Assembly (NCBI GenBank): GCA_037890055.1
Contig: JBBKBD010000001.1
Origin: Mediannikoviicoccus sp037890055
GTDB taxonomy: Bacteria; Bacillota; Clostridia; Tissierellales; Peptoniphilaceae
Reading direction: 5' to 3' (one strand)
Length of the DNA: 64,000 nucleotides
Part shown: one piece after another, positions 7,724 through 15,697 of the stretch
Numbering within the stretch: the stretch's first letter is position 1
Layout: every line of letters begins with the position of its first letter
The notes under the pieces: generated by a model
Databases searched by the model: none
What the model was told of the DNA's origin: nothing
The model's input: only the letters and a program-made list of their open reading frames with translations
Position numbers and translations under genes: made by a program

Positions 7724-9629
7724 ATTCCAACGATTCTATTAATTCTGCCCAATGCAGGAACAGCTCTTCCTTCTGCTCTTCCTTTAACTTAATTTCATCT
7801 ACAATCTCTTGAGACTTTACATAATCATTGTAAATTTTCTCTTTTGTCAAAAGATTATGAAGTTCTGAAATCTCTTCTTCAAGCTTTGCAATATCAGTTT
7901 CGATTTTTTTAATTTTTTTCTTTGTTTTTCTTAATTCATTTTCTAATTGCTTTTGTTTTTTTCTATCTTTAATGCTCTGAGTTTTATTTACAGCTGTCTC
8001 TTCTTTAGGAGTATTCTCCTCTTCTAGTTTTTCAATATAATAATCATAATTTCCCAAATATATCTTTGTTCCGTCTTCGTTTAAAACAATTATCTTATCT
8101 ACCACTTGGTTTAGAAAATATCTGTCATGGGATATTATAAGCGCCGTTCCTTCATAGTCACCCATTGCAGATTCCAAAATCTCTTTTGAATCTATATCTA
8201 AATGGTTCGTAGGCTCGTCCATTAATAAAAAGTTGCTTGATGATAACATCAACTTCAAAAGTTCAAGCCTTGAGCGTTCCCCACCACTTAAGTTTTCCAC
8301 AAGTTTAAAGATATCGTCACCAACAAATAAAAACTTTGCCAAATAAGATCTCACCTCATAGTGAGTTAGCCTTGGGTATTCATTCCAAATTTCATCAAGT
8401 ACCGTATTGTCATAGTCTAAGTCCTTTTGCTCTTGGTCAAAATATCCCGTCATTACTTGGCTTCCCGTAGCAATCTGTCCAGAGGTAATTGACTCATATC
8501 CCATAATCATTTTAAATAGAGTTGTCTTTCCCACTCCATTTGGTCCGATTATTCCCACCTTCTCACCTTTAAAAACAGTAAAGTCTACATTTTCAAATAT
8601 TTTGTATTTCCCAAATGACTTAGATAGACTCTCTACCATAAGTACATCTCTTCCACTTTCAATAGCGGGGGTTAGCTTTAGTGAAAAACCACCAACAAAC
8701 TCCTTGGGCTTTTCAACTAACTTCATCTTATCCAAAAGTTTTCTTCTAGACTGAGACTGTTTTATATACCTACTTGAACCATAATTTGCAAATCTTTCTA
8801 TAATCTCTTCTTGTCGTTTGATTTCCCTTTGCTGATTCTCGTAGCTTGCCATCATGACTTCAAAATCTTTTTTTCTCTTAACAAAAAACTGTGAATAGTT
8901 TCCATTGTAGGAAAAAACTTTTCCGCCTTCCATTAGAAAAATCCTATTGCATATCTTATCTAGAAAATATCTATCGTGGGATACTACAAGCACCGCTCCT
9001 TGAAAGTCTCTTAAAAAGTTTTGTAAAAAATTTATTGCATTTAAATCCAAATGGTTAGTAGGTTCGTCTAAAAACAGTATATCTGGCTTTGAAAGAAGAA
9101 GCTTTGCTATTTGAATTCTAGATTTTTGACCTCCAGACAAGTGGTTAATACTTTTATCAAACTCATCTTCGCTAAATCCAAATCCCTTTAGCATCCCCTT
9201 TATCCTTGAATTACATTCATATCCATCCATGGCATTAAACGAGTCTTGCATGCTCTGATACTTTAATAAAATATCATCAAGAGCACCTGAGTCCTTCATA
9301 GTTGAAATTTTTTTCTCCATTTCCCTAATTTCATCTTCAAGTTTTATTGTGTCTTCAAAAACTTTAAGACATTCTTCATAGATTGAACATTCAAGATCCA
9401 GTGTAGTCATCTGTTCCAAGTACCCTATGGATAAATCTTTTTTATGATAGATATCTCCACCATCTCGTGAGATTTCCCCAATTAAAATTTTTAAAAGAGT
9501 AGTCTTTCCACATCCATTGTTTCCAACAAGACCTATCTTGTCATTATCTTGGATGTTAAAGCTTGCTCCAGTCAAAACATCTTTGGTAACATATGATTTT
9601 ATAATATTGTTAGCATCAAGTAATATCAT
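7722..9629 (-). CDS. ABC-F family ATPase (YdiF-like)
   Basis: Cytosolic, ribosome-associated type ABC protein with two ATPase domains and no membrane segment, 635 residues. Domain 1: GNNGCGKTT near residue 37 and LSGGQKSR; domain 2: GPNGVGKTT and LSGGERSR; both have LDEPTNHLD/MDEPTNHLD. The linker is basic, and the last ~90 residues are Lys/Glu-rich coiled coil, as in YdiF/Uup. In Bacillus subtilis ydiF is also next to rex. No resistance-type features can be judged from sequence alone, so a translation factor or ribosome-protection role both remain open. Confidence 0.9.
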   Translation of the reverse strand: MILLDANNIIKSYVTKDVLTGASFNIQDNDKIGLVGNNGCGKTTLLKILIGEISRDGGDIYHKKDLSIGYLEQMTTLDLECSIYEECLKVFEDTIKLEDEIREMEKKISTMKDSGALDDILLKYQSMQDSFNAMDGYECNSRIKGMLKGFGFSEDEFDKSINHLSGGQKSRIQIAKLLLSKPDILFLDEPTNHLDLNAINFLQNFLRDFQGAVLVVSHDRYFLDKICNRIFLMEGGKVFSYNGNYSQFFVKRKKDFEVMMASYENQQREIKRQEEIIERFANYGSSRYIKQSQSRRKLLDKMKLVEKPKEFVGGFSLKLTPAIESGRDVLMVESLSKSFGKYKIFENVDFTVFKGEKVGIIGPNGVGKTTLFKMIMGYESITSGQIATGSQVMTGYFDQEQKDLDYDNTVLDEIWNEYPRLTHYEVRSYLAKFLFVGDDIFKLVENLSGGERSRLELLKLMLSSSNFLLMDEPTNHLDIDSKEILESAMGDYEGTALIISHDRYFLNQVVDKIIVLNEDGTKIYLGNYDYYIEKLEEENTPKEETAVNKTQSIKDRKKQKQLENELRKTKKKIKKIETDIAKLEEEISELHNLLTKEKIYNDYVKSQEIVDEIKLKEEQKEELFLHWAELIESLE

Positions 9630-9642
9630 AATTTACCTCAAC

Positions 9643-9668
9643 AAAAAAAGTAGACCTTGTCTACTTTT
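9643..9668 (-). terminator. Terminator between rex and the ABC-F gene
   Basis: Minus strand: AAAAGTAGAC, loop AAG, GTCTACTTTT running into seven T. It overlaps the rex stop codon and would stop or attenuate transcription before the ABC-F gene. Confidence 0.85.
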
Positions 9669-10323
9669 AGTTTTTAGTACCAGGGTAGTCTTCTAAGTTG
9701 TTTAAGTAATATGTCAATGTAAATAGACTTTCATCTAAATGAACATTTTCTAAAACAACAGACTTTGGTAATTTTAAATCTAGAGATGCAAAGTTCCATA
9801 TACCTTTTACATTTCCTTCAACTAATATGTCACATAGTTCTTGTGCAACTTCTGTTGGAGTAGAAAGAACTGCAATGTCAACTTTTTGTTCTTTTAGAAA
9901 AGTTCCTAGTTTATCAATATGTTGGATTTTATTTCCAAGCATAGTCTTTCCTACTAAGTTTTTATCCACATCAAAAAGTCCAACTATATTGAAGCCTGAG
10001 TTTTGACTAAATCCAGGATATTTATATATAGCCTGTCCTATATTGCCCATTCCAAGTACAATTGCATTATATGACTTATCGATTCCTATAATCTTTTCAA
10101 TTTCATTTTTAAGTTCTTCAACATTATATCCATATCCTTGCTGTCCAAAGCCACCAAAATGATTTAAGTCCTGCCTAATTTGAGAAGCTGTAAGTCCAGT
10201 TATCTTACTTAGTTCTTGTGATGAAACTCTAATTATTCCTCTATCAGAAATTAAACCTAAATATCTATAATATTTTGGTAATCTTTTTACTACTGCCAAA
10301 GATACACGGGGTTTATTACTCAT
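9667..10323 (-). CDS. rex: Redox-sensing transcriptional repressor Rex
   Basis: NADH/NAD+-sensing repressor of fermentation and hydrogen genes. 218 residues: winged helix with the recognition region GLTASQIRQDLNHFGGFGQQGYGY (about residues 47-70, a near-invariant Rex signature), then a Rossmann domain opening with VLGMGNIGQA. AGGAAAG lies upstream of the ATG. Preceded by a strong promoter. It probably senses the NADH pool used by the nqr operon, but I found no convincing Rex box in the window. Confidence 0.95.
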   Translation of the reverse strand: MSNKPRVSLAVVKRLPKYYRYLGLISDRGIIRVSSQELSKITGLTASQIRQDLNHFGGFGQQGYGYNVEELKNEIEKIIGIDKSYNAIVLGMGNIGQAIYKYPGFSQNSGFNIVGLFDVDKNLVGKTMLGNKIQHIDKLGTFLKEQKVDIAVLSTPTEVAQELCDILVEGNVKGIWNFASLDLKLPKSVVLENVHLDESLFTLTYYLNNLEDYPGTKN

Positions 10324-10359
10324 TATCTTTCCTCCATATCCTTCTTATTCGCAAATTGT

Positions 10360-10388
10360 ATTATAACATTTTGCTTGGTATTAATCAA
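10360..10388 (-). promoter_or_regulatory. rex promoter
   Basis: Minus strand TTGATT, 17-base spacer, TATAAT with an upstream TG (TGTTATAAT extended -10). Leader about 30 bases. Confidence 0.75.
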
Positions 10389-10497
10389 TAGGATTTTTTT
10401 AACAATGTTTTTTACTGTTAAGTGTTTTTAAATTAAATTACTGTTCAATTATTTTTTCACATATTATTAATAAGTTAAGTATTTCAAAATCAAATCG

Positions 10498-10526
10498 TTG
10501 ATAGATATGTAATTTAGATTTACAAT
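10498..10526 (+). promoter_or_regulatory. Promoter of the D-aminopeptidase gene
   Basis: TTGATA, 17-base spacer, TACAAT, followed by a short leader holding GGAGGTG before the ATG at 10544. Confidence 0.55.
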
Positions 10527-10543
10527 ATAATTGGAGGTGCAAA

Positions 10544-11338
10544 ATGAAATTTTATATTTCTGCAGACATCGAAGGCACTGCAGGTTGTTTGAATTGGGAG
10601 TATACAATGGGAAACTCCACCGAATATCAAGAGCAAAAAAAGATTATGACAAATGAAGTTAATGCATGTGTAAGTGCATTAAATGAAAACTATCCTAACT
10701 GTGAAATAGTAATTAAGGATGCTCACTATCTCGGAAACAATCTTGACATAGATGCGTTTCCTGAAAACTGTAAAATAATTAGAGGATGGAGTCACAACCC
10801 TCACTCAATGGTTCAAGATATTGACGAGAGTTTTGATGGAGTTTTTTTTATTGGATATCATAACGCCGCAAGCACTGGCACAACTCCCCTTGCCCACTCA
10901 TTTAACGGATCTAAGTATCAAAGGATAGAACTAAATGGAGAACTTTGCTCCGAATTTTTATTTAATAGTACCGTTGCCTTACATCATGGAGTAAAAACAA
11001 TTTTACTTTCTGGAGACAAGGGCCTTTGCGATGAAGTAAATAAAATAGATAAGAGTATTAGAACAGTTTACTCTTACGAAGGCATTGGTGAATCAATTTT
11101 GACAAAGACTCCAAGAAGAGTTCAAAGGGAAATTTATGAAACCACATTGGAAGCTTCTAAAAATATTTCTAAAATAAATCCTGTTATAAAACCATATGAG
11201 CTTAAGGTAGAGTATAAAAAAGCAAGCGAATGTTTGAAGGCTTCAAATATTTCAATTGCAACACAAGTTTCTAGTAACACAATAATTTTAAAAGGAAACA
11301 ACATAAAAGAAATAGAAGCTGTATTTTATTATCTATAA
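10544..11338 (+). CDS. DppA-type D-aminopeptidase (peptidase M55)
   Basis: 264-residue zinc peptidase of the M55 family, which removes N-terminal D-amino acids such as D-Ala from short peptides. The metal motif SADIEGTAG (Asp8, Glu10), the His in IKDAHYLGNN and the His in FIGYHNAAS are all present, as is NGELCSEF with the acidic ligand. It probably lets the cell use D-Ala peptides from cell-wall turnover, matching the alr gene and the peptide lifestyle. GGAGGTG ahead of the ATG. Single gene with its own promoter. Confidence 0.88.
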   Translation: MKFYISADIEGTAGCLNWEYTMGNSTEYQEQKKIMTNEVNACVSALNENYPNCEIVIKDAHYLGNNLDIDAFPENCKIIRGWSHNPHSMVQDIDESFDGVFFIGYHNAASTGTTPLAHSFNGSKYQRIELNGELCSEFLFNSTVALHHGVKTILLSGDKGLCDEVNKIDKSIRTVYSYEGIGESILTKTPRRVQREIYETTLEASKNISKINPVIKPYELKVEYKKASECLKASNISIATQVSSNTIILKGNNIKEIEAVFYYL

Positions 11339-11365
11339 TTTTTTCGAATAAAGTTTGACTAAACT

Positions 11366-11393
11366 TTGATTTTCTTTTGATTTGTAGTATTAT
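11366..11393 (+). promoter_or_regulatory. Promoter of the PilT-like gene
   Basis: TTGATT, 16-base spacer, TATTAT. A perfect 10-base palindrome TAGTCGACTA lies at 11410-11419, just after the expected transcript start. Confidence 0.5.
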
Positions 11394-11446
11394 ATATATA
11401 TGCGGCGTATAGTCGACTAGTATGAACATATAAGGAGTGTATAAAC

Positions 11447-11938
11447 ATGAATAAAATGATGCAAAAATTCGTAGATCAAGAATTCTGTACAGAAAAAGAA
11501 GGCGAATACATGCTAAAAGCTATTGAAAACAAGGATGTTCTAATGATCTCTGGACACCGTTCAGCAGGAGTTAGACCTTTCATGGCTTCATGTATGGCAA
11601 TTGCTAAGGGAGAATTCAAGGCTGTTCAAGTTAAGAGTGAAGAAGACTTAGAAAAAGAATGTGACTTCTTCTTAATTCCAAGTATTCCAGGAATCGACTT
11701 TGAAGAATTAATGCAAAAGGCTGTAGCAACTGGAAAAGGTATCGTAACTGTTAAAGAACCTGAAACACCTTACTCAATCATGAAAATCTTAAAGAAGAAC
11801 TTTAAAGAAACTGGTAACATCGACCAAACTTACCACATGATCGAATGTAACAAGGAAAACGGAATTCCTTTCGTTCAAAAGATTACTAAGTTCACTCAAA
11901 ACGAAAAAGGTAAAATCTTAAAAGAAGATTTAGAATAA
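11447..11938 (+). CDS. Small degenerate PilT/GspE-like protein, probably abundant
   Basis: 163 residues, soluble. The pattern VLMISGHRSAGVRPFMASCMAIAKG (residues ~31-55) sits where secretion/twitching ATPases have the P-loop, and DFFLIPSIPGIDFEELMQKAVATGKGIVTV resembles their Walker B and following strand. The P-loop lacks its GKS/GKT, so ATP hydrolysis is unlikely. The codons (many AAC, GAC, TTC, ATC, AAG) are those of a highly expressed gene and stand out from its neighbours. It is flanked by its own promoter and a perfect terminator, with AAGGAG before the ATG. The relation to PilT is inference from spacing of motifs; function unknown. Confidence 0.55.
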   Translation: MNKMMQKFVDQEFCTEKEGEYMLKAIENKDVLMISGHRSAGVRPFMASCMAIAKGEFKAVQVKSEEDLEKECDFFLIPSIPGIDFEELMQKAVATGKGIVTVKEPETPYSIMKILKKNFKETGNIDQTYHMIECNKENGIPFVQKITKFTQNEKGKILKEDLE

Positions 11939-11946
11939 AAAAATTT

Positions 11947-11972
11947 AGTCCTGCAATTGCAGGACTTTTTTA
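11947..11972 (+). terminator. Terminator after the PilT-like gene
   Basis: AGTCCTGCAATTGCAGGACT, a perfect palindrome, followed by six T. Confidence 0.92.
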
Positions 11973-12023
11973 TTTTCTGTTTATGTCGTAACAAAAACAG
12001 GTATATATAAGCAGGAGGTAAAT

Positions 12024-12620
12024 ATGAGTTTAAAAGAATTTTATAATTATCATGTAAAAAAATATTTTAATACAGGTTTTTTAGTTTTGCTCTTAGTATT
12101 TTTTCTTTCTTCCATATTCTTTTTATTAAATTCAGATGTTGCAATGAAAGTTATAGATAAATTTATGGAGAATGTTGGGAAGAATATTGTGTTAGACGGA
12201 AAAGTTTCCGCCATTGGTCTTATAAGAAATAATATTACTGCCTGTTTAGTAATGGTTTTATTGGGACTTATTCCGTATTTGTTCCTGCCATACTTCTCAC
12301 TAATCATTAACGGTGCTGTTATTGGTGCAGCCCTTGGAATGATAGTTGCAAAACTTGGAATGGTTGGGTACCTAGCTTTTATATTAAGCGTTGTTCCCCA
12401 TGGAATTTTTGAAATTCCCGCCATAGTACTTTCCTTTGCCCTTGGTGTTTCAGTTTGTAAGTACTTAATGGATAGAATGAACAAAGTTCCAACGACAACT
12501 GGAAAGACTTTTTTTCTAAACTTATCAAAGATGTTTTTCCTTGTGGTCATTCCACTATTACTAGTTGCAGGTGTTGTTGAAGCCTATGTTACTCCTATTA
12601 TTTCAAGCTTAGTGATGTGA
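12024..12620 (+). CDS. SpoIIM/DUF95-family membrane protein
   Basis: 198 residues with about five membrane segments. The conserved NN (residues 69-70), FSLIINGAVIGAALG and VVPHGIFEIPAIVLSFALG match stage II sporulation protein M and its non-sporulation relatives. SpoIIM acts in engulfment in spore formers, but the wider family occurs in non-sporulating bacteria where its job is unclear. AGGAGGT before the ATG. It is followed at once by the aldehyde dehydrogenase gene, so they are probably co-transcribed. No other sporulation gene is seen. Confidence 0.8.
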   Translation: MSLKEFYNYHVKKYFNTGFLVLLLVFFLSSIFFLLNSDVAMKVIDKFMENVGKNIVLDGKVSAIGLIRNNITACLVMVLLGLIPYLFLPYFSLIINGAVIGAALGMIVAKLGMVGYLAFILSVVPHGIFEIPAIVLSFALGVSVCKYLMDRMNKVPTTTGKTFFLNLSKMFFLVVIPLLLVAGVVEAYVTPIISSLVM

Positions 12621-12628
12621 GGTATGTT

Positions 12629-13930
12629 ATGGATGTAAAAGAGAGAATTAAATTATTAAAAGAATTAAAAACTTCTATTGAAGACCATAAAGAGGCAGCA
12701 CTTCTTGCATTAAAGAGAGACCTTGGAAAGTCAGAGGCAGAAGGTTTAATAACAGAGTATAGCCAGGTAATAGAAGAGATTAACATGGCAATAGATGGCC
12801 TTCCCCACTGGGCAAAAAAACATAGAGTAAAGACGCCACTTACCCTTTTCCCTGGAAAGTCTTATTATGTTTATAGACCATACGGCACAGTCGGTATCGC
12901 ATCACCTTGGAACTATCCATTTTTACTTTCAATGGTACCTTTAATATCAGCCATTGCTGCAGGGAATAAAGTTATTTTAAAGACTTCTTCAAAGACTGTA
13001 AACACTTCTGAAATAATCTATTCAATAATTCGAAATTCAATTCCTGATTATGTAACCTACTATGGCCTTGATGAAGATGATAAAAATAGATTTATTAATG
13101 AAGACATAGACATGTTATTCTTTACAGGCTCCACAAGAGTTGGAAAGAATATGGGCATTATTGCAGCTGAAAAGATGATTCCCTATGTGCTTGAACTAGG
13201 TGGAAAGAGTCCGTGCGTTGTTAAAAAGGGAAGTAAACTTGAAGTAGCAGCAAAAAGAATTGCTTGGGGTAAGACCATGAATAGCGGACAAACCTGTGTT
13301 GCCCCAGACTATGTACTAGTTGACAGAGGTCTTGGTGAAGAATTTAAAACTCTACTTGAGGAATCTGTAAATAGTTTTTATGGCAATAGTCCATTACTAA
13401 ATGAAAATTATCCTAAGATAATTGATGAAGCTGCTATGGAAAGACTTAAAGACCTTGCCATTAAAGAAGGAATTTATAATGAACAGAACTTTGACTTTGA
13501 AAACAGAAAAATAAATCCACATTTTTTTGTTACGGATTTAAATTCCCCGTTTATGGAAGAAGAAATATTTGGACCATTCCTACCAATAATTGAATGTGAT
13601 ACTTGGGTTGATGTGAATAATATAATAAATACACATCCTAATCCCCTAGCCTTTTATCTATTCTCAGATAATAAGGAAGACGTCAATTATGTTATGAATA
13701 ATTTTAATTTTGGAGGAATGGCAATAAATGACACCATGACTCACTTGGCAAATTCAAGACTTCCATTTGGTGGAGTTAGAGAGTCTGGCATAGGAAGGTA
13801 TCATGGCTTTGAAGGCTTTAAGGCCTTTTCCCATAAAACTTCCGTACTATCAAATAAGTTTAGCCCCGATATGTCATTAAGGTATCCACCATATGGAAAC
13901 TTTATAAAAAATGTAATGAGTAAAAAATAA
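12629..13930 (+). CDS. Aldehyde dehydrogenase family protein
   Basis: 433-residue NAD(P)-dependent aldehyde dehydrogenase of the short class 3 type. Seen: PWNYPFLLSMVPLISAIAAGN (cofactor site), FTGSTRVGK, catalytic Glu in LELGGKSP and catalytic Cys in MNSGQTCVAPDYV, plus FGGVRESGIGRYHG near the end. The chosen ATG at 12629 has TGAGGT upstream; the frame opens four codons earlier with a GTG overlapping the spoIIM stop. Likely oxidises aliphatic or amino-acid-derived aldehydes; substrate not predictable. Confidence 0.9.
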   Translation: MDVKERIKLLKELKTSIEDHKEAALLALKRDLGKSEAEGLITEYSQVIEEINMAIDGLPHWAKKHRVKTPLTLFPGKSYYVYRPYGTVGIASPWNYPFLLSMVPLISAIAAGNKVILKTSSKTVNTSEIIYSIIRNSIPDYVTYYGLDEDDKNRFINEDIDMLFFTGSTRVGKNMGIIAAEKMIPYVLELGGKSPCVVKKGSKLEVAAKRIAWGKTMNSGQTCVAPDYVLVDRGLGEEFKTLLEESVNSFYGNSPLLNENYPKIIDEAAMERLKDLAIKEGIYNEQNFDFENRKINPHFFVTDLNSPFMEEEIFGPFLPIIECDTWVDVNNIINTHPNPLAFYLFSDNKEDVNYVMNNFNFGGMAINDTMTHLANSRLPFGGVRESGIGRYHGFEGFKAFSHKTSVLSNKFSPDMSLRYPPYGNFIKNVMSKK

Positions 13931-13951
13931 AGCCGGTGCCCCGGCTTTTTT
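13931..13951. terminator. Bidirectional terminator
   Basis: AGCCGG, loop TGCC, CCGGCT and a run of T on the plus strand, A-rich on the other side. It separates the converging aldehyde dehydrogenase and ABC exporter genes. Confidence 0.85.
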
Positions 13952-13960
13952 AATTTAAAT

Positions 13961-15697
13961 TTATGCTTGATCTTCCATTTGCTCTTCATACATGGATCTA
14001 TAAAATCCACTTAGGTTCATAAGCTCTTCATGATTTCCCTTTTCAATAATTTTGCCCTTTGAAAGTACATATATCATGTCCACATCTTTAATTGTGGAAA
14101 GCCTATGGGCAACAATAAGTGTTGTTCTATTTTCCTTTAGCTTTTCAATTCCCTTTTGGATAATACTTTCGGTTTCAGTGTCAATATTCGAAGTGGCTTC
14201 GTCTAATATTAATAATTTCGGTTCTCTGATATAGGCCCTTGCAAATGAAACCAGCTGCTGCTCTCCCTGGCTAAGGTTCTTTGCACCTTCCTTTATCATT
14301 GTGTCAATTCCCCTACTAATAATCCTATCTCCCCCAACAGCTCTAAGGGCCTCTTTTATGTCCTCGTCACTGTAGTTGTCATCTAGCTTTATATTATCTC
14401 TGATGCTTGCTTCGAACAAAAACGAATCTTGAAGCACCACCGCCATTTTTTCTCGTAGGGAAAGCTTATTAACATTTTTTATATCCTGTCCATCAATTGA
14501 AACCACTCCCTCTTGTGGGCTATAAAAGTTTAATATCAAGTTTAATATTGTGGACTTTCCACTTCCCGTTGAACCTACAAAGGCTGCCGAAGTCTTATAT
14601 GGAACTTCAAAGTTTATATCCCTTAGCACATATTCTTTATCATATGCAAAGTGAATATCTTTAAACTGAACTTCTCCTTCAATATTGTTTAGCTTTTCCG
14701 GAAGTTCAGGCTCTGGTTCAAGCTCAAATAAATCAAACACATGCTTTGCAGATGCATAGGATTGTTCCAACTCTCCAAACCATGTAACTATAGTTGTAAG
14801 TGAACTCATCATCCTGCTTACATAGTTTAATACGATATAAAGGGATCCAACATCTACTTGATACTTTCCAGTAATTCTTCCTACACCAAAGTAGATTAAA
14901 ACTATTACCGTTGCAAAGTAGGACACAATATCCATGGCTCTATATCCTCCATATGACCTAACCTTTGTCATTTCAAATGCATTGTCCCATATGGATTGGT
15001 TAGTTTCATCAAACTCTTCTTTAATCAAATCCTCTTTGTTATAGGCCTGAATAATCTCCATGTTTTGAATATTTTCATTTATATCCGCATTGATGGTGGA
15101 TGTTAATTTTCTGATTTCAGTTGTATACTTTCTATACTTTCTCCTCAAATCATAAAATATTAACATAACAATAGGTAGAAGCACTAAAAGGTATAGGGCA
15201 ACTCTGGTGTGGTTTACAAGAAGTACAATAAACATTGTAATAACCATTATTCCAGATGTTGTCATGTCCCCTAGGGCGTTTTGAAACATCACCTTTAATT
15301 TATTGGTGTCATTAGTAATTCTTGAAACTATGGACCCTGCGGGTAGCGAATCGAAGTATGATATTGGCAATGACTGAACATGATTAAAAATATCTTTTTG
15401 CACATGTAAAGTTATTCCATTAGAGGCCCTTTCAAAATGTAGCACAGTACTTCTTGAAAATAATCCAGCAACTATATAAACTGCCAAATATAAAATAAGA
15501 TATAGCCCAATAGTTACAAAGTCGTCCTTGGTCATTCCCTTTTTGATGTAGTTATTTAAAAGGTATCCTATGATTAAAGGACCAACTATTTCTAGTCCTG
15601 TTCTTATAAAGGTACAAATTATACCATAGGTTAAGTTTTTTGATTCCATTTTGGCATAATTTATAAGCCTTTTACTTGCAGAAGTTTTATTCTTCAC
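13961..15697 (-). CDS. ABC exporter half, heterodimer subunit with the consensus Walker B
   Basis: 578 residues: six membrane helices (about 1-310), then an ATPase domain with VGSTGSGKST, signature LSQGEQQ and LLILDEATSNIDTETE with the catalytic Glu. This pattern (altered LSQGE signature but intact Glu) marks the BmrD/TM288 side of heterodimeric multidrug exporters. I chose GTG at 15697 because AGGAGGT lies eight bases upstream; an ATG 54 bases earlier has no such site and would overlap the partner more. With this start it overlaps the partner by 11 bases. Likely substrates are drugs or lipids. Confidence 0.88.
   Translation of the reverse strand: MKNKTSASKRLINYAKMESKNLTYGIICTFIRTGLEIVGPLIIGYLLNNYIKKGMTKDDFVTIGLYLILYLAVYIVAGLFSRSTVLHFERASNGITLHVQKDIFNHVQSLPISYFDSLPAGSIVSRITNDTNKLKVMFQNALGDMTTSGIMVITMFIVLLVNHTRVALYLLVLLPIVMLIFYDLRRKYRKYTTEIRKLTSTINADINENIQNMEIIQAYNKEDLIKEEFDETNQSIWDNAFEMTKVRSYGGYRAMDIVSYFATVIVLIYFGVGRITGKYQVDVGSLYIVLNYVSRMMSSLTTIVTWFGELEQSYASAKHVFDLFELEPEPELPEKLNNIEGEVQFKDIHFAYDKEYVLRDINFEVPYKTSAAFVGSTGSGKSTILNLILNFYSPQEGVVSIDGQDIKNVNKLSLREKMAVVLQDSFLFEASIRDNIKLDDNYSDEDIKEALRAVGGDRIISRGIDTMIKEGAKNLSQGEQQLVSFARAYIREPKLLILDEATSNIDTETESIIQKGIEKLKENRTTLIVAHRLSTIKDVDMIYVLSKGKIIEKGNHEELMNLSGFYRSMYEEQMEDQA

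Noticed and set aside
10399..10421. TTAACA ... TGTTAA inverted repeat upstream of rex
   Set aside because: The spacer is 11 bases, not the spacing of a Rex site, and it lies upstream of the rex -35; no known regulator fits.
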